DNA of 57,798 bases. It comes from an uncultured Flavobacteriales bacterium. Its GTDB lineage: Bacteria; Bacteroidota; Bacteroidia; Flavobacteriales_D; Sanyastnellaceae. Positions within the stretch are counted from its first letter, which is position 1; every line of letters begins with the position of its first letter. Under the pieces are notes generated by a model, which was not told the DNA's origin, did not search any database, and saw only the letters and a list, made by a program, of their open reading frames with translations. A program made the position numbers and the translations under genes. This document shows, in pieces, positions 32,971-42,021 of the stretch. The stretch covers positions 1 through 57,798 of the forward strand of contig CAJQPF010000038.1 in the NCBI GenBank assembly GCA_905480095.1, in the 5' to 3' direction.

Positions 32971-35468
32971 TGTCTTATAAACGCAGTGCCTTAATCGCCC
33001 TTGCAATCGCCACATTTGTTGTAGGCGCTATAAGTCTTACCGTACTGTTAAACGGAAATCACTGGAAAGCGACTGCCTTAGAAAAGGTAAATAACGAACT
33101 GTTAACTGAAATAAGTGTAAGAGATGTCGGGATTTCTATTTGGCGAGAATTTCCAAAAGTAACCGTCGATTTACACGATGTCATTTTAATGGGTTCAGTC
33201 AGTCACTTGGGTGAAACCCCGGACACCCTTGTAAAAGCGCAAAGGTTGGGTGTTGCGTTTTCTCTGTGGGGTGTCTTATTTGGAGACCCCGTGATTGATG
33301 CCCTTTTTATCGAGGGGGCGAAACTACACTTGACAGAACATCGAAATGGCACCTGGAATACCGATGTTTTAGTGACCAAAAAGGAAGATGATTTACATGG
33401 AAGCTTGGATATTTCGCAAATTATTCTTCGTGAAATAAAGGTCGTTGCATCTACAATAAAAGAAGGTAGGTATGAATGTGAAATCCGTGATGCCATCGTT
33501 AAAGATGGGAATTTTGATTCATCCTTTTCGGATTTTGTGATCAAAAAAAATCAGGGTGGACATCAACTTTTGCCCCTTGAAGGGTACATCTCTACTTCAT
33601 ATAAAATTGAGGGAAATGGTGAGCTTGAAGTGAAAATCAACGATGCGGTCATCAATGATCTTGCATTTAAAGGGGTGGCTCAGATGTATGCTGAGGGAGA
33701 TGAGGCGTGGCGTATTTATATAGAAAGTGACAACATCGAGATTGACGAATTAAAATCCATTTGGGCTGAAAAAGAGGTGTTCAACGGGTGGGATTATGAT
33801 GGGAAAGCGTCAATCGTGTTGCATGCAAATCCGCAAAAAGCAAAGCTTGAATGGTCACTCTCTGAAGGGAGCTTCGCAATGTCCCCTAAATTAACGGGGC
33901 TTGCATTAAACACCACAGGCGACATTGAAACAAGTGGTGTTTTTGACTATTCTCCCGAAAAATCATCGGTCGGATTAAGTGTCACTCACATTCAAATCAA
34001 ATCAAATGGGATTGCAGTAAATGCAAAAGCAGAATGCGCCGACTTGAATAAGTCCCCGCTAAAACTAAATGGCTCGTTAAAAATCGACGCGCAGTCTTCT
34101 TACGCCAGTTGGTTGCCACAACTTCAGACGACAGAAATGTCTGCTTTGCCGGACAATGGTGAGGTGACAATTGATGGCCGTTTAAAAATCTCTACTTCCG
34201 GTAAGATATACGATGTGCTTGCAGAAATTTCTTCTCAAAAAATCGAAGGGACGCTTAACGCTTCTCCCTATTTAATTAGAAACTTAGAAGCCGAATTAAA
34301 AGATGAAAATCTTACCATACATTCATTGGATTTTGATTGGAATGGCAATCGAGGGAGGTTAGATGGAACGCTTTTGGGAACAGAAAAATGGCGCGAAGGC
34401 GGAGCATTAAAAGGAACCGTGAATCTCAAGGCGCAAAGTATCGTTGTGGATGGCGTTCTTGCTTGGTGGGACAATTTCCACCCCGACAACAAAGTGAATA
34501 CCCAAGCCACATTGTTGCCGTTCGGGTCTGATTTGGGGATTAAGCTTACTGTAGACAGACTTTACTGGGGTAACCTAGAATGTCAGACTTTGGCGTCTAG
34601 AATGAATCTCGGTGCATCACGACTTGCTATTCAGAGCGCCACAGCACAAGGTCTTCAAGGTCATGCCAGGGTCGAGGGGTCTCTTAGACCAGGAGGCAGT
34701 GGTTGGATTCTTGGATTATCTGGCACTTTAGATCATTTATCACTCCCCAATCTATTCAAAACATATAACAATTTCGGTCAAACAACCTTGCGGTCAGATC
34801 ATGTCCAGGGTGCTGTAAATGCGGCAGGAAATATTAATGTGGAGTGGGATTTAAATGGAAATTGGGTTTCCGATGGGCTCCTCTCAAACCTTGATGTTGA
34901 GATTAACCATGGAGGGCTGAGGAACTTTGAGGTCTTCGATGAGGTGGCAGACTACTTAAAAGACCACAGGTTGATTGCCCCACTGGTAGACCCTGAGGAT
35001 CTGCGTGGGAGGTTAAAGGACATCGAATTCGCTCACATTGAGAGCTCTGTGATCGTTGTTTCTTCTTCAACAACGATTCCTTATTTTAATATTCAATCAT
35101 CGGCAATGAACGTCAGCCTTGAGGGTCGACACACTTTTTCTGGGCAAATAGACTATACCCTTGGGTTTGCACTTAGAGACCTGAGAGATTCAAGACAGGT
35201 GGAGTTTGGTGACATCGAAGATGACAACCTTGGAAGCATCTTCTTTCTTGCGATGGATGGCACACTCGAAGAACCTATATATAGTTATGACAGAGAGGCG
35301 CATAAGACGCACCGTAAAAAGGCGATTTCAACAGAACTCGACCGACTGCGAAATTCTATCAAAGGTTCTGACTCAGATCAAGATGATGATGCGCAGAAAC
35401 GTGAAGGGAAATCGGGGAAAGAAAAGAAATCAAAGCGTTTAGACGATATAGAGGACGAAGATTTTTAA
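32970..35468 (+). CDS. AsmA-like / TamB-related envelope protein
   Basis: 832 residues. One N-terminal helix (SALIALAIATFVVGAISLTVLL) anchors it in the inner membrane, followed by a very long beta-rich periplasmic region. This fits AsmA-like proteins thought to form grooves that carry lipids between membranes. Typical elements are a start region with VRDVGISIWREFPKVTVDLHD, mid-protein ALFIEGAKLHL-type strands (DALFIEGAKLHLTEHRNGTW), and a C-terminal NIQSSAMNVSLEGRHTFSGQ. The last 40 residues are highly charged (KEKKSKRLDDIEDEDF). It starts in the stop of the lipoprotein gene. The lipid substrate is not known. Confidence 0.85.
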   Translation: MSYKRSALIALAIATFVVGAISLTVLLNGNHWKATALEKVNNELLTEISVRDVGISIWREFPKVTVDLHDVILMGSVSHLGETPDTLVKAQRLGVAFSLWGVLFGDPVIDALFIEGAKLHLTEHRNGTWNTDVLVTKKEDDLHGSLDISQIILREIKVVASTIKEGRYECEIRDAIVKDGNFDSSFSDFVIKKNQGGHQLLPLEGYISTSYKIEGNGELEVKINDAVINDLAFKGVAQMYAEGDEAWRIYIESDNIEIDELKSIWAEKEVFNGWDYDGKASIVLHANPQKAKLEWSLSEGSFAMSPKLTGLALNTTGDIETSGVFDYSPEKSSVGLSVTHIQIKSNGIAVNAKAECADLNKSPLKLNGSLKIDAQSSYASWLPQLQTTEMSALPDNGEVTIDGRLKISTSGKIYDVLAEISSQKIEGTLNASPYLIRNLEAELKDENLTIHSLDFDWNGNRGRLDGTLLGTEKWREGGALKGTVNLKAQSIVVDGVLAWWDNFHPDNKVNTQATLLPFGSDLGIKLTVDRLYWGNLECQTLASRMNLGASRLAIQSATAQGLQGHARVEGSLRPGGSGWILGLSGTLDHLSLPNLFKTYNNFGQTTLRSDHVQGAVNAAGNINVEWDLNGNWVSDGLLSNLDVEINHGGLRNFEVFDEVADYLKDHRLIAPLVDPEDLRGRLKDIEFAHIESSVIVVSSSTTIPYFNIQSSAMNVSLEGRHTFSGQIDYTLGFALRDLRDSRQVEFGDIEDDNLGSIFFLAMDGTLEEPIYSYDREAHKTHRKKAISTELDRLRNSIKGSDSDQDDDAQKREGKSGKEKKSKRLDDIEDEDF

Positions 35469-35486
35469 ATGTTTTAATGGGAGGTG

Positions 35487-35494
35487 TATATTTG
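35487..35494 (+). promoter_or_regulatory. Bacteroidota -7 element (TATATTTG) before a conserved hypothetical gene
   Basis: TATATTTG is a perfect TAnnTTTG but here 8 nt before ATG 35503, giving a predicted leader of only about 3-5 nt. No TTG at -33 was seen. Confidence 0.5.
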
Positions 35495-35502
35495 GCCAGC
35501 AA

Positions 35503-36084
35503 ATGACTGAAAGTAAAATGGGTGACGAGAAGCATATACCTCTGGAAAATTTAGCGGCTCAAATTGAACAGGGCGTTAGAAATATGCAGTCTGGCAACAT
35601 GTCAAAAGAAGACATGGAGCAGCTTCAAGTTAAATCAAGAGATTTACATGAGCGGCTTACCATCTTGCGCTTTAAAGCATTCGAGGCAATGGTCAAGTTG
35701 GATGAGAATGTCAGCTTTAACAAAGAAGATGAATCCCAAACCAATCTTATCGATTCCATTGCAGAAGTTACGGCGATTGAAAAGCCGCAGGACTCGAAGA
35801 AAAAAAAGGGCCGAAAAAGTCTTGCTGAAAGCTTACAGTCTCTCCCGCTTTCTTCAATTGGAGAGGGATTGACAATCTTAGATAGAGCGAATTTCACATC
35901 GACTCTTTTCTCAAATAACACCAAGAATTTTAATGATATGCTCGACTCAGTTGATGCATGTAGCCATATTGAAGCTGCCTGTGATGTGTTTCACAAGAGC
36001 ATAAATACCATGGGAACGAAAACCGACATTGAGTCGGCGATTGAAGGTTTTAAAGTGAGAATTACAAGAAGGTTTCAATCATGA
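35503..36084 (+). CDS. conserved hypothetical protein upstream of rsmI
   Basis: 193 residues, soluble. The N-terminal half is helical and charged (LENLAAQIEQGVRNMQSG), followed by a basic linker (KKKKGRKS). The C-terminal half follows a pattern I recall from uncharacterised Bacteroidota proteins: LTILDRANFTSTLFSNN, FNDMLDSVDACSHIEAA, then RITRRFQS at the end. No catalytic motif is visible. The stop overlaps the rsmI start (ATGA), so the two are coupled. Function unknown. Confidence 0.78.
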   Translation: MTESKMGDEKHIPLENLAAQIEQGVRNMQSGNMSKEDMEQLQVKSRDLHERLTILRFKAFEAMVKLDENVSFNKEDESQTNLIDSIAEVTAIEKPQDSKKKKGRKSLAESLQSLPLSSIGEGLTILDRANFTSTLFSNNTKNFNDMLDSVDACSHIEAACDVFHKSINTMGTKTDIESAIEGFKVRITRRFQS

Positions 36085-36755
36085 ATTTAGGACGATTAGA
36101 TATTGTTCCTACACCGATTGGGAATTTAAAGGACATGACTGAAAGGGCCCTAGAAGTTCTCAAATCTGCGGATCTAATACTCGCTGAGGATACACGTACC
36201 ACGGGCAAACTGCTTCATTATTATTCAATCGACAGACCGCTTCGCGCTTTCCACCTTCACAATGAACACCGAGCGGTAGATGCTATTGTAGAACAAATAA
36301 GGTCTGGAATGAACTACGCATTGTGTTCTGATGCGGGGACACCTGCCATTTCTGACCCCGGATTCTTGCTTGTCAGGGCGTGCGTGGAAGCGGGAGTAGA
36401 CGTCAGTTGTTTGCCTGGCGCCACTGCCTTTGTTCCAGCCCTTGTCGTATCTGGACTTCCATGTGATCGGTTCGTATTCGAAGGGTTTTTGCCTCACAAA
36501 AAAGGGCGCCAAAAACGACTTCAAGCGCTTCTAGAGGAAGAGCGTACTGTTGTTTTATATGAAAGCCCTCACAGAATAATAAAACTCCTAAATGAACTCG
36601 TGAAATACGAAAGTTCTGAACGCAAAATTGCGCTTTGTAGAGAGCTCTCAAAACTCCACGAAGAAATATTTAGGGGAACTGTGGCGGAGGCCGTTTCTCA
36701 TTTTGAAGAAAAGGCCCCTCGGGGAGAGTTTGTTGTCGTTCTGGCAGGAGTCTAG
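36081..36755 (+). CDS. rsmI: 16S rRNA (cytidine1402-2'-O)-methyltransferase
   Basis: Methylates the ribose of C1402 in 16S rRNA. 224 residues, slightly short compared with E. coli, lacking the C-terminal extension as is common. Motifs are VPTPIGNLKDMTERAL, ILAEDTRTTGKLL, FHLHNEH, ALCSDAGTPAISDPG and LPGATAFVPALVVSGLP, all classic RsmI. It starts within the stop of the preceding gene and converges with radA across 5 bp. Confidence 0.96.
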   Translation: MNLGRLDIVPTPIGNLKDMTERALEVLKSADLILAEDTRTTGKLLHYYSIDRPLRAFHLHNEHRAVDAIVEQIRSGMNYALCSDAGTPAISDPGFLLVRACVEAGVDVSCLPGATAFVPALVVSGLPCDRFVFEGFLPHKKGRQKRLQALLEEERTVVLYESPHRIIKLLNELVKYESSERKIALCRELSKLHEEIFRGTVAEAVSHFEEKAPRGEFVVVLAGV

Positions 36756-36760
36756 AGGGT

Positions 36761-38137
36761 CTAGAAAATCACACGCTGAATTTCTGAAACGCGTTTGATG
36801 GGCACAAGTGTTAACCCTTTTGGTGTAGGCGGTCTTTTTCCATGACCGCTTACAAGCATTCGTTTCATGCCCAATCTTGCAGCTTCTGACATCCTTTCAT
36901 CTAGTCTTGCCACGGGCCTTATCTCTCCGCTTAACCCAACTTCTCCAGCAAAACAAGTGTCACGGTCAAGAGGAAGGTCTAGGCTTGATGACAAAATTGC
37001 TGCGACTACAGCAAGGTCATTTGCAGGGTCGCTTATTTTAAGTCCACCTGCAAGATTCAGAAAGACATCAAAAACGCCAAGTTTAAAACCACATCTCTTT
37101 TCAAGTACAGCGAGCAGCATGTTTAACCTTCGAAGATCAAACCCTGTTCCCGAACGCTGAGGGGTGCCGTAAACTGCTGTACTGACAAGTGCTTGCATTT
37201 CGACAAGGAGAGGTCGCGCGCCCTCCAATGCAACCGAGATCGCCGAGCCGCTTGACGCTTCGCCAGCTTCTCCCAAAAGTACTTCACTGGGGTTTTCTAC
37301 CGCTTTTAACCCATCACCCATCATCTCATAGATCCCGAGCTCGGAAGTCGTCCCAAATCGGTTTTTTGCAGCTCTCAACATCCGATATGCGTGATTGCGA
37401 TCGCCTTCAAATTGAAGAACGACATCCACCATATGCTCAAGGACTTTGGGCCCAGCAAGAGACCCCTCTTTTGTAATGTGGCCTACCAAAAATACAGGTA
37501 ACGCAAAAGATTTTGCATGGGATGTAATTGCAGCCACCGATTCTCTAATTTGAGATACAGAACCGGGGGCACCATCTACCTCCGGCTGGTCCAACGTTTG
37601 AACTGAATCAATGACCAAAAGTGAAAACGATTCTTCTTGCAAAGCGTTTAAGACCATCGGCACCCTCGTCTCAGGGAGCACCATTAAGGATTTTGGAACC
37701 GCACCTATGCGCAACGCTCTCATCCTAACCTGTTCGGGGCTCTCTTCGCCACTTACGTATAGAACCTTGGCGCCAGAAGCGCTGACCATCATGGCCACCT
37801 GAAGCATCAATGTAGACTTTCCTATTCCGGGCTCTCCTCCGAGTAGAATTAATGAGCCTGGCACAACACCCCCACCCAAAACGCGATCTAGTTCGGCTTC
37901 CCCAGAGGGAAGTCGGACAATGTTCTCTATCGTTACCTCTGCCAGAGGTCTTGCTTTTTGCGTAAGAACACCTCCCTGGGGAGAGGTTGTAGAGTATCGA
38001 TGCGCGCGCTTTCCTGAATCTGTTATTGTTTCTTCCTTGAGGGAGTTCCAAGCTTTGCATCCAGGACATTTTCCTACCCACTGAGCAGTAGAAGTTCCAC
38101 AATCGGAACAGAGGTAACGGGTACGTGCTTTTGCCAA
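36761..38137 (-). CDS. radA: DNA repair protein RadA (Sms)
   Basis: RecA-like helicase/ATPase that processes recombination intermediates. 458 residues. A zinc finger uses Cys10, Cys13, Cys24 and Cys27 (CSDCG ... GKCPGC). Walker A is GEPGIGKST at 101-109. The KNRFGTTSELGIYEM motif and a C-terminal Lon-like domain (LNLAGGLKISDPANDLAV ... GLSGEIRPVARL) follow. The start is TTG 38137: no ATG or GTG lies nearby in frame, and TTG gives exactly the family N-terminus MAKARTRYLC. It begins 16 nt after the upstream type B protein gene and could be cotranscribed. Confidence 0.96.
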   Translation of the reverse strand: MAKARTRYLCSDCGTSTAQWVGKCPGCKAWNSLKEETITDSGKRAHRYSTTSPQGGVLTQKARPLAEVTIENIVRLPSGEAELDRVLGGGVVPGSLILLGGEPGIGKSTLMLQVAMMVSASGAKVLYVSGEESPEQVRMRALRIGAVPKSLMVLPETRVPMVLNALQEESFSLLVIDSVQTLDQPEVDGAPGSVSQIRESVAAITSHAKSFALPVFLVGHITKEGSLAGPKVLEHMVDVVLQFEGDRNHAYRMLRAAKNRFGTTSELGIYEMMGDGLKAVENPSEVLLGEAGEASSGSAISVALEGARPLLVEMQALVSTAVYGTPQRSGTGFDLRRLNMLLAVLEKRCGFKLGVFDVFLNLAGGLKISDPANDLAVVAAILSSSLDLPLDRDTCFAGEVGLSGEIRPVARLDERMSEAARLGMKRMLVSGHGKRPPTPKGLTLVPIKRVSEIQRVIF

Positions 38138-38153
38138 ATCTGAGCGTATTACC

Positions 38154-41100
38154 CTATCTAAAAATAGAGACGGTACCCTGATGGGTTAGGCCATTTGGCA
38201 AAAGAATGGTATACCAGTAAGTGCCATCCGCTGAATCGTCGCCGTACCATGCATTGGTGTTTTTGTAATCGTCATTTGTATAGACAAGGTTTCCCCACCT
38301 GTCAAAAATCCTTACCATCACATTGTCATAGTTTTCTAAGTCCAGAATCTGAAAACTTGGATTCATGGTGTCGGCATTCCTTGGGGTAAACACGTTGGGA
38401 ATCGTGATGTCACAGACATCCACTTCGACCTCCAACTCCCACTGGAGTCCGCCAGGCGCGCATGGATTTGCGAGCGAGCCCTGGAGCGTTAATACTTGTC
38501 CCCAACAGTCCTCTGGAAACTGCCAGCTCGTCAAGGTTTCTGACTCATCATTCCCAAAGAAAATATATTCTCCATCGCATACTGTTGACCATGAAATATC
38601 ACTGTAGGGAGGTCCCGGCTGATCTGCATTCAAATCAAAATCATATGGAATCTCGGGGCACATCGTGATAATATCATCGAGCTGATCAGCAGGAACGCCA
38701 TTCATGTCAGGATTAATTGTCGGCGCTTGTCCGACAAATAAAAACACACAGTGTTCCGTGACACCACATCCATAGGGGTCGGCTATTTCAACACAAATAT
38801 CATTGCCATTGTACTGCCAAACTGGGTCTCCATTGTCATCAAAAAGGAGGTTCCCATTTGCGTCAGTGGCTTGAAGCGCCTCGTCTATGGTCCAAGACAA
38901 ACCAGTCGATCCATCAGGCCAAGTCGCAGTATATTGGTCATTCGGAAGGGACAATTCTATAAAAGTATCCCCATCTAAATCGATACCTTCTCCGTCACAA
39001 TCGGCTATGACGCCTCCAGCTTCTGCTGCAAAAACATTGTCTATTTGGCTTACAATATCCACGAACCCACAATCTGTATCGCCTCCCGGAAAGCACTCAT
39101 TTGTTACAGTCACACAGTATGAGCCCGTTGCATTTATAACCAATTCATCATCTCCATCCACTTCTGCGCCATTCCACGTCCAATCGTAATCTTGGTTTGC
39201 ATTCTCATCTCCTTCGACGGGGTCTATCGTAATTGAATCGTTTTCATCACATAAGAACATGCTGTCAATCTGTGGAGAAAATTGGGCTGTGACTTCGACC
39301 TGTGCCTCATCTGACCCGCAACCATTTTCAATGACAACGACAATCGTTGCTTCTGTATATTCGTCGTAATCGTATTCGTTATTTAGAATATCGTCAGTGC
39401 CTGGGTATGGCCAGTTGATGGTCGCCGCTCCCCCTGCGTCTGTCGTGTCTGCAAATAAATCTAGCCCTTCGCCTTCACACAAGAAAACTTCTGTTTCATT
39501 TAGGGTGATCGTAGGCGGAAGTGTCACCTCCACATCATAGCAATATGGAATGTTGCAATTCTCTTCATAGAAACAAAGCTCATACATCCCGTACTCCGTG
39601 GGAGCCCAAAGGGTGTTGTACTCGTCCTCATTCTCAAACCAAGAGGTCCCTGGTCCGCTTACCTCCTCCCAGACCCCAAAGGCTGGCTGTGTTTCACATT
39701 GGGCAAGTGATTCGTATATGATTCCTGGTACTAGGTCGTTTATTTCCGTCAAGTTTTCACTGTTGTCACAATTGTAGACTTGGACTGAGTTGTTCACGTC
39801 ACCACTCGGATTCGCGGAGATATATTCCACCTCAATAAAGTCTCCTAAAACAATCGGATATGCAAAATTATCAAACGTGCTATTTGACAGCGTTAAAGTT
39901 GACACAACTTCACCGTTTACATATACATTTACGAAGCTTCCCAGCCACCCCAAATCATTTGATGTAATCAGGTATATATTTAAATCTCCTTCATCAGAAC
40001 TTGAAAACCCTCCCTCAAACACGACGGTGTCCAGATCTGTACACATCGGCGGAACGGTGAAGTCCGGAATCGTTGAGTCCACTCCGTCCACCAAGAAAAC
40101 ACGCTGTCCGAAACATCCACCCGCATCTTCGACTAAAAGGCGATACATCCCCGGCGCAAGCCAAGCCTCGTCACCATTAGGCCCCACTTCATAAACTTCA
40201 CCTCCAAGCCCATTCCAATCTTCCTCCCACTCATAACTCACGTACAAATCATCCGGGTCAAGGACAGACACATAGGCTGTGTCGTCAGAACAAATAACCA
40301 ATGGTGAGGGTTCAATATTGGGGAGATAATAAGGTGTTTGATCTATTTCAAAAGTCTCCGACACTGAACATCCAACGTCAAGGTTACCTGTGACGACAAT
40401 AAGTCCCCCAAAAGGAATGGTTGCGACGTTTCCGTCAGTAAATTGACTGCTCAAGTTCCATGAAAAACTGTCAAAATCACCCAATGCTGTGATTTCTGTA
40501 GCTGACCCTGCACAAATCGACAAATTCCCTGAAATGGTCAATTCTGGTAGCGTCACATCGAGGACTTCGATAACGGTCGTTAGCACAGTTACTGATGCAG
40601 GTGTCCCGTCATCAGTCGCGACAATATCTATTGTACTAATGCCAGGGACATTCCCTTGAAAAATACCATTCAAACTGGCCGATTCTCCGTTATTTACAGT
40701 TAAGCCTAGAATGTCGTTTCCAGGAGTAAGGGTTGGGTCAACATCAAGCGTCACAGACTGGCCTGGTTCAGGTCCGAGGAAATTAATCCCGAGATCAAAG
40801 GTTTGGCCCAAACAGATGGTAATTGTATCGCATCCCACATTCTCCGTCGGAACTGGCGGCAGATTCGTACTGGACACAGCTGTATTGATATTAAAGAATT
40901 TAAAATCCAGCCAGTTGATCCCGTCATCAAATCCATCTCCAATGCCATAAGGACCATTGTAAGTGTCATCTAAAAGATTAAAACGACCGAATTGGACGTG
41001 TGGTCCTACAGCGTTTGTAGAAGCTTGGTCGGCGCCTGTGACACCTGGACTGTCACCACAACAACCGCCACCGCCACCTACATCTCCATGTGCCCAGTTC

Positions 41101-41891
41101 ATATCTAGATAACATACCTGTGCATTGTTACCATCACCGATGATGCCATCGTTAGGCGTAATAATGATTTGGTAACTGTTTGTCAGGTCGTTGTGGTTGT
41201 TGTAATAGCCGACTTCCACATAATTAACATATACCGCATCTTGCGTGACTTTATACTTTATTTCACCCACAGAACGGTTGTCTGTATCCTGCCAGTATCC
41301 TGCAATTTGATTGTACTCCGCCTCGGGAAACTTTGTGGGGATCCAGTCTATTACATCTTCCCCAAACGAAATCATTCCTTTTGAGTTGACGTAAAACTCT
41401 GAATATGTGCTTCCATAAAGATCAAAGGTCCATCCAGGAAAAGAAATGGGGGCTGATGCACAATCAACATCCCATCCAGCGCCTCCTTGAGTGGCCCACT
41501 GCTCTTCATTTGGTTGCAAGCCTCCAAGGCCTGGAGGAGGGACCATTGTTATATAAGAGTCGTCTGGTTCAACCCAGCAATTGCAATCACTTTGAAGCAT
41601 TTTCGCTTGTCGGCTTATTTTGTTTTTCTCTCGAGTATCTGAAAACGAGGCTTTAAATTTGACCAAAGTCTCAAGGTATGCGTTCTCGTCAAAGCCCTCC
41701 CAAGCCCTAACAACCTTCCATTCTTCTCTGTTCATTTTGAGAACAGCGTGGTCGAAACCACCATAGGAATCAAAGATTTTTTGTGCTGTAATATGCTCTG
41801 AAAACTCTACTTCGCTCTGCGCTAAGAGGTTGTCCGCACAACTTGTAACAAGAGCGCATAAAATAAAGGTGTTCTGTAGGAATCGAATCAT
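38154..41891 (-). CDS. giant secreted protein with nidogen-like domain and T9SS type B C-terminal domain
   Basis: 1245 residues from ATG 41891, which opens a signal peptide (MIRFLQNTFILCALVTSCAD, ending LLAQ); the longer frame starts with a TTG. Residues about 140-260 resemble a nidogen (NIDO) domain: GWTFDLYGSTYSEFYVNSKG, MISFGEDVIDWIP, then IAGYWQDTDNRSVGEIKY. A Gly/Cys patch (DVGGGGGCCGDSPG) follows. The long middle has several Ig/PKD-like beta repeats with paired Cys and acidic loops. The last 85 residues are the gliding-motility-associated (type B) domain: NVFTPRNADTMNPSF, VRIFDRWGNLVYTND, DGTYWYTILLPNG. It is exported by T9SS; an adhesin role is inferred. Confidence 0.9.
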   Translation of the reverse strand: MIRFLQNTFILCALVTSCADNLLAQSEVEFSEHITAQKIFDSYGGFDHAVLKMNREEWKVVRAWEGFDENAYLETLVKFKASFSDTREKNKISRQAKMLQSDCNCWVEPDDSYITMVPPPGLGGLQPNEEQWATQGGAGWDVDCASAPISFPGWTFDLYGSTYSEFYVNSKGMISFGEDVIDWIPTKFPEAEYNQIAGYWQDTDNRSVGEIKYKVTQDAVYVNYVEVGYYNNHNDLTNSYQIIITPNDGIIGDGNNAQVCYLDMNWAHGDVGGGGGCCGDSPGVTGADQASTNAVGPHVQFGRFNLLDDTYNGPYGIGDGFDDGINWLDFKFFNINTAVSSTNLPPVPTENVGCDTITICLGQTFDLGINFLGPEPGQSVTLDVDPTLTPGNDILGLTVNNGESASLNGIFQGNVPGISTIDIVATDDGTPASVTVLTTVIEVLDVTLPELTISGNLSICAGSATEITALGDFDSFSWNLSSQFTDGNVATIPFGGLIVVTGNLDVGCSVSETFEIDQTPYYLPNIEPSPLVICSDDTAYVSVLDPDDLYVSYEWEEDWNGLGGEVYEVGPNGDEAWLAPGMYRLLVEDAGGCFGQRVFLVDGVDSTIPDFTVPPMCTDLDTVVFEGGFSSSDEGDLNIYLITSNDLGWLGSFVNVYVNGEVVSTLTLSNSTFDNFAYPIVLGDFIEVEYISANPSGDVNNSVQVYNCDNSENLTEINDLVPGIIYESLAQCETQPAFGVWEEVSGPGTSWFENEDEYNTLWAPTEYGMYELCFYEENCNIPYCYDVEVTLPPTITLNETEVFLCEGEGLDLFADTTDAGGAATINWPYPGTDDILNNEYDYDEYTEATIVVVIENGCGSDEAQVEVTAQFSPQIDSMFLCDENDSITIDPVEGDENANQDYDWTWNGAEVDGDDELVINATGSYCVTVTNECFPGGDTDCGFVDIVSQIDNVFAAEAGGVIADCDGEGIDLDGDTFIELSLPNDQYTATWPDGSTGLSWTIDEALQATDANGNLLFDDNGDPVWQYNGNDICVEIADPYGCGVTEHCVFLFVGQAPTINPDMNGVPADQLDDIITMCPEIPYDFDLNADQPGPPYSDISWSTVCDGEYIFFGNDESETLTSWQFPEDCWGQVLTLQGSLANPCAPGGLQWELEVEVDVCDITIPNVFTPRNADTMNPSFQILDLENYDNVMVRIFDRWGNLVYTNDDYKNTNAWYGDDSADGTYWYTILLPNGLTHQGTVSIFR

Positions 41892-41976
41892 TGTAAAAAG
41901 GACGGTTTGCAAGGGTAAATATACAACGTGTAGGCACCGTAAAAAACAAATTAGTAGAACCTGCGGATTAACGGCT

Positions 41977-41984
41977 TATTTTTG
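41977..41984 (+). promoter_or_regulatory. Bacteroidota -7 element of lepA (TATTTTTG)
   Basis: TATTTTTG is a perfect TAnnTTTG, 37 nt before ATG 42022. It predicts an ordinary leader of about 30 nt, in contrast with the 4-nt class. No exact TTG at -33; TTAG occurs at 41951. Confidence 0.55.
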
Positions 41985-42021
41985 CAGCTCTGTGAGGAAT
42001 TTTAGCTACGATTAAACATTG

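Noticed and set aside
36750-36776. Two TCTAGA words around the rsmI/radA stops as a possible att or transposon footprint
   Set aside because: They are explained by the two TAG stop codons in short palindromic context. There are no flanking repeats or mobile genes.
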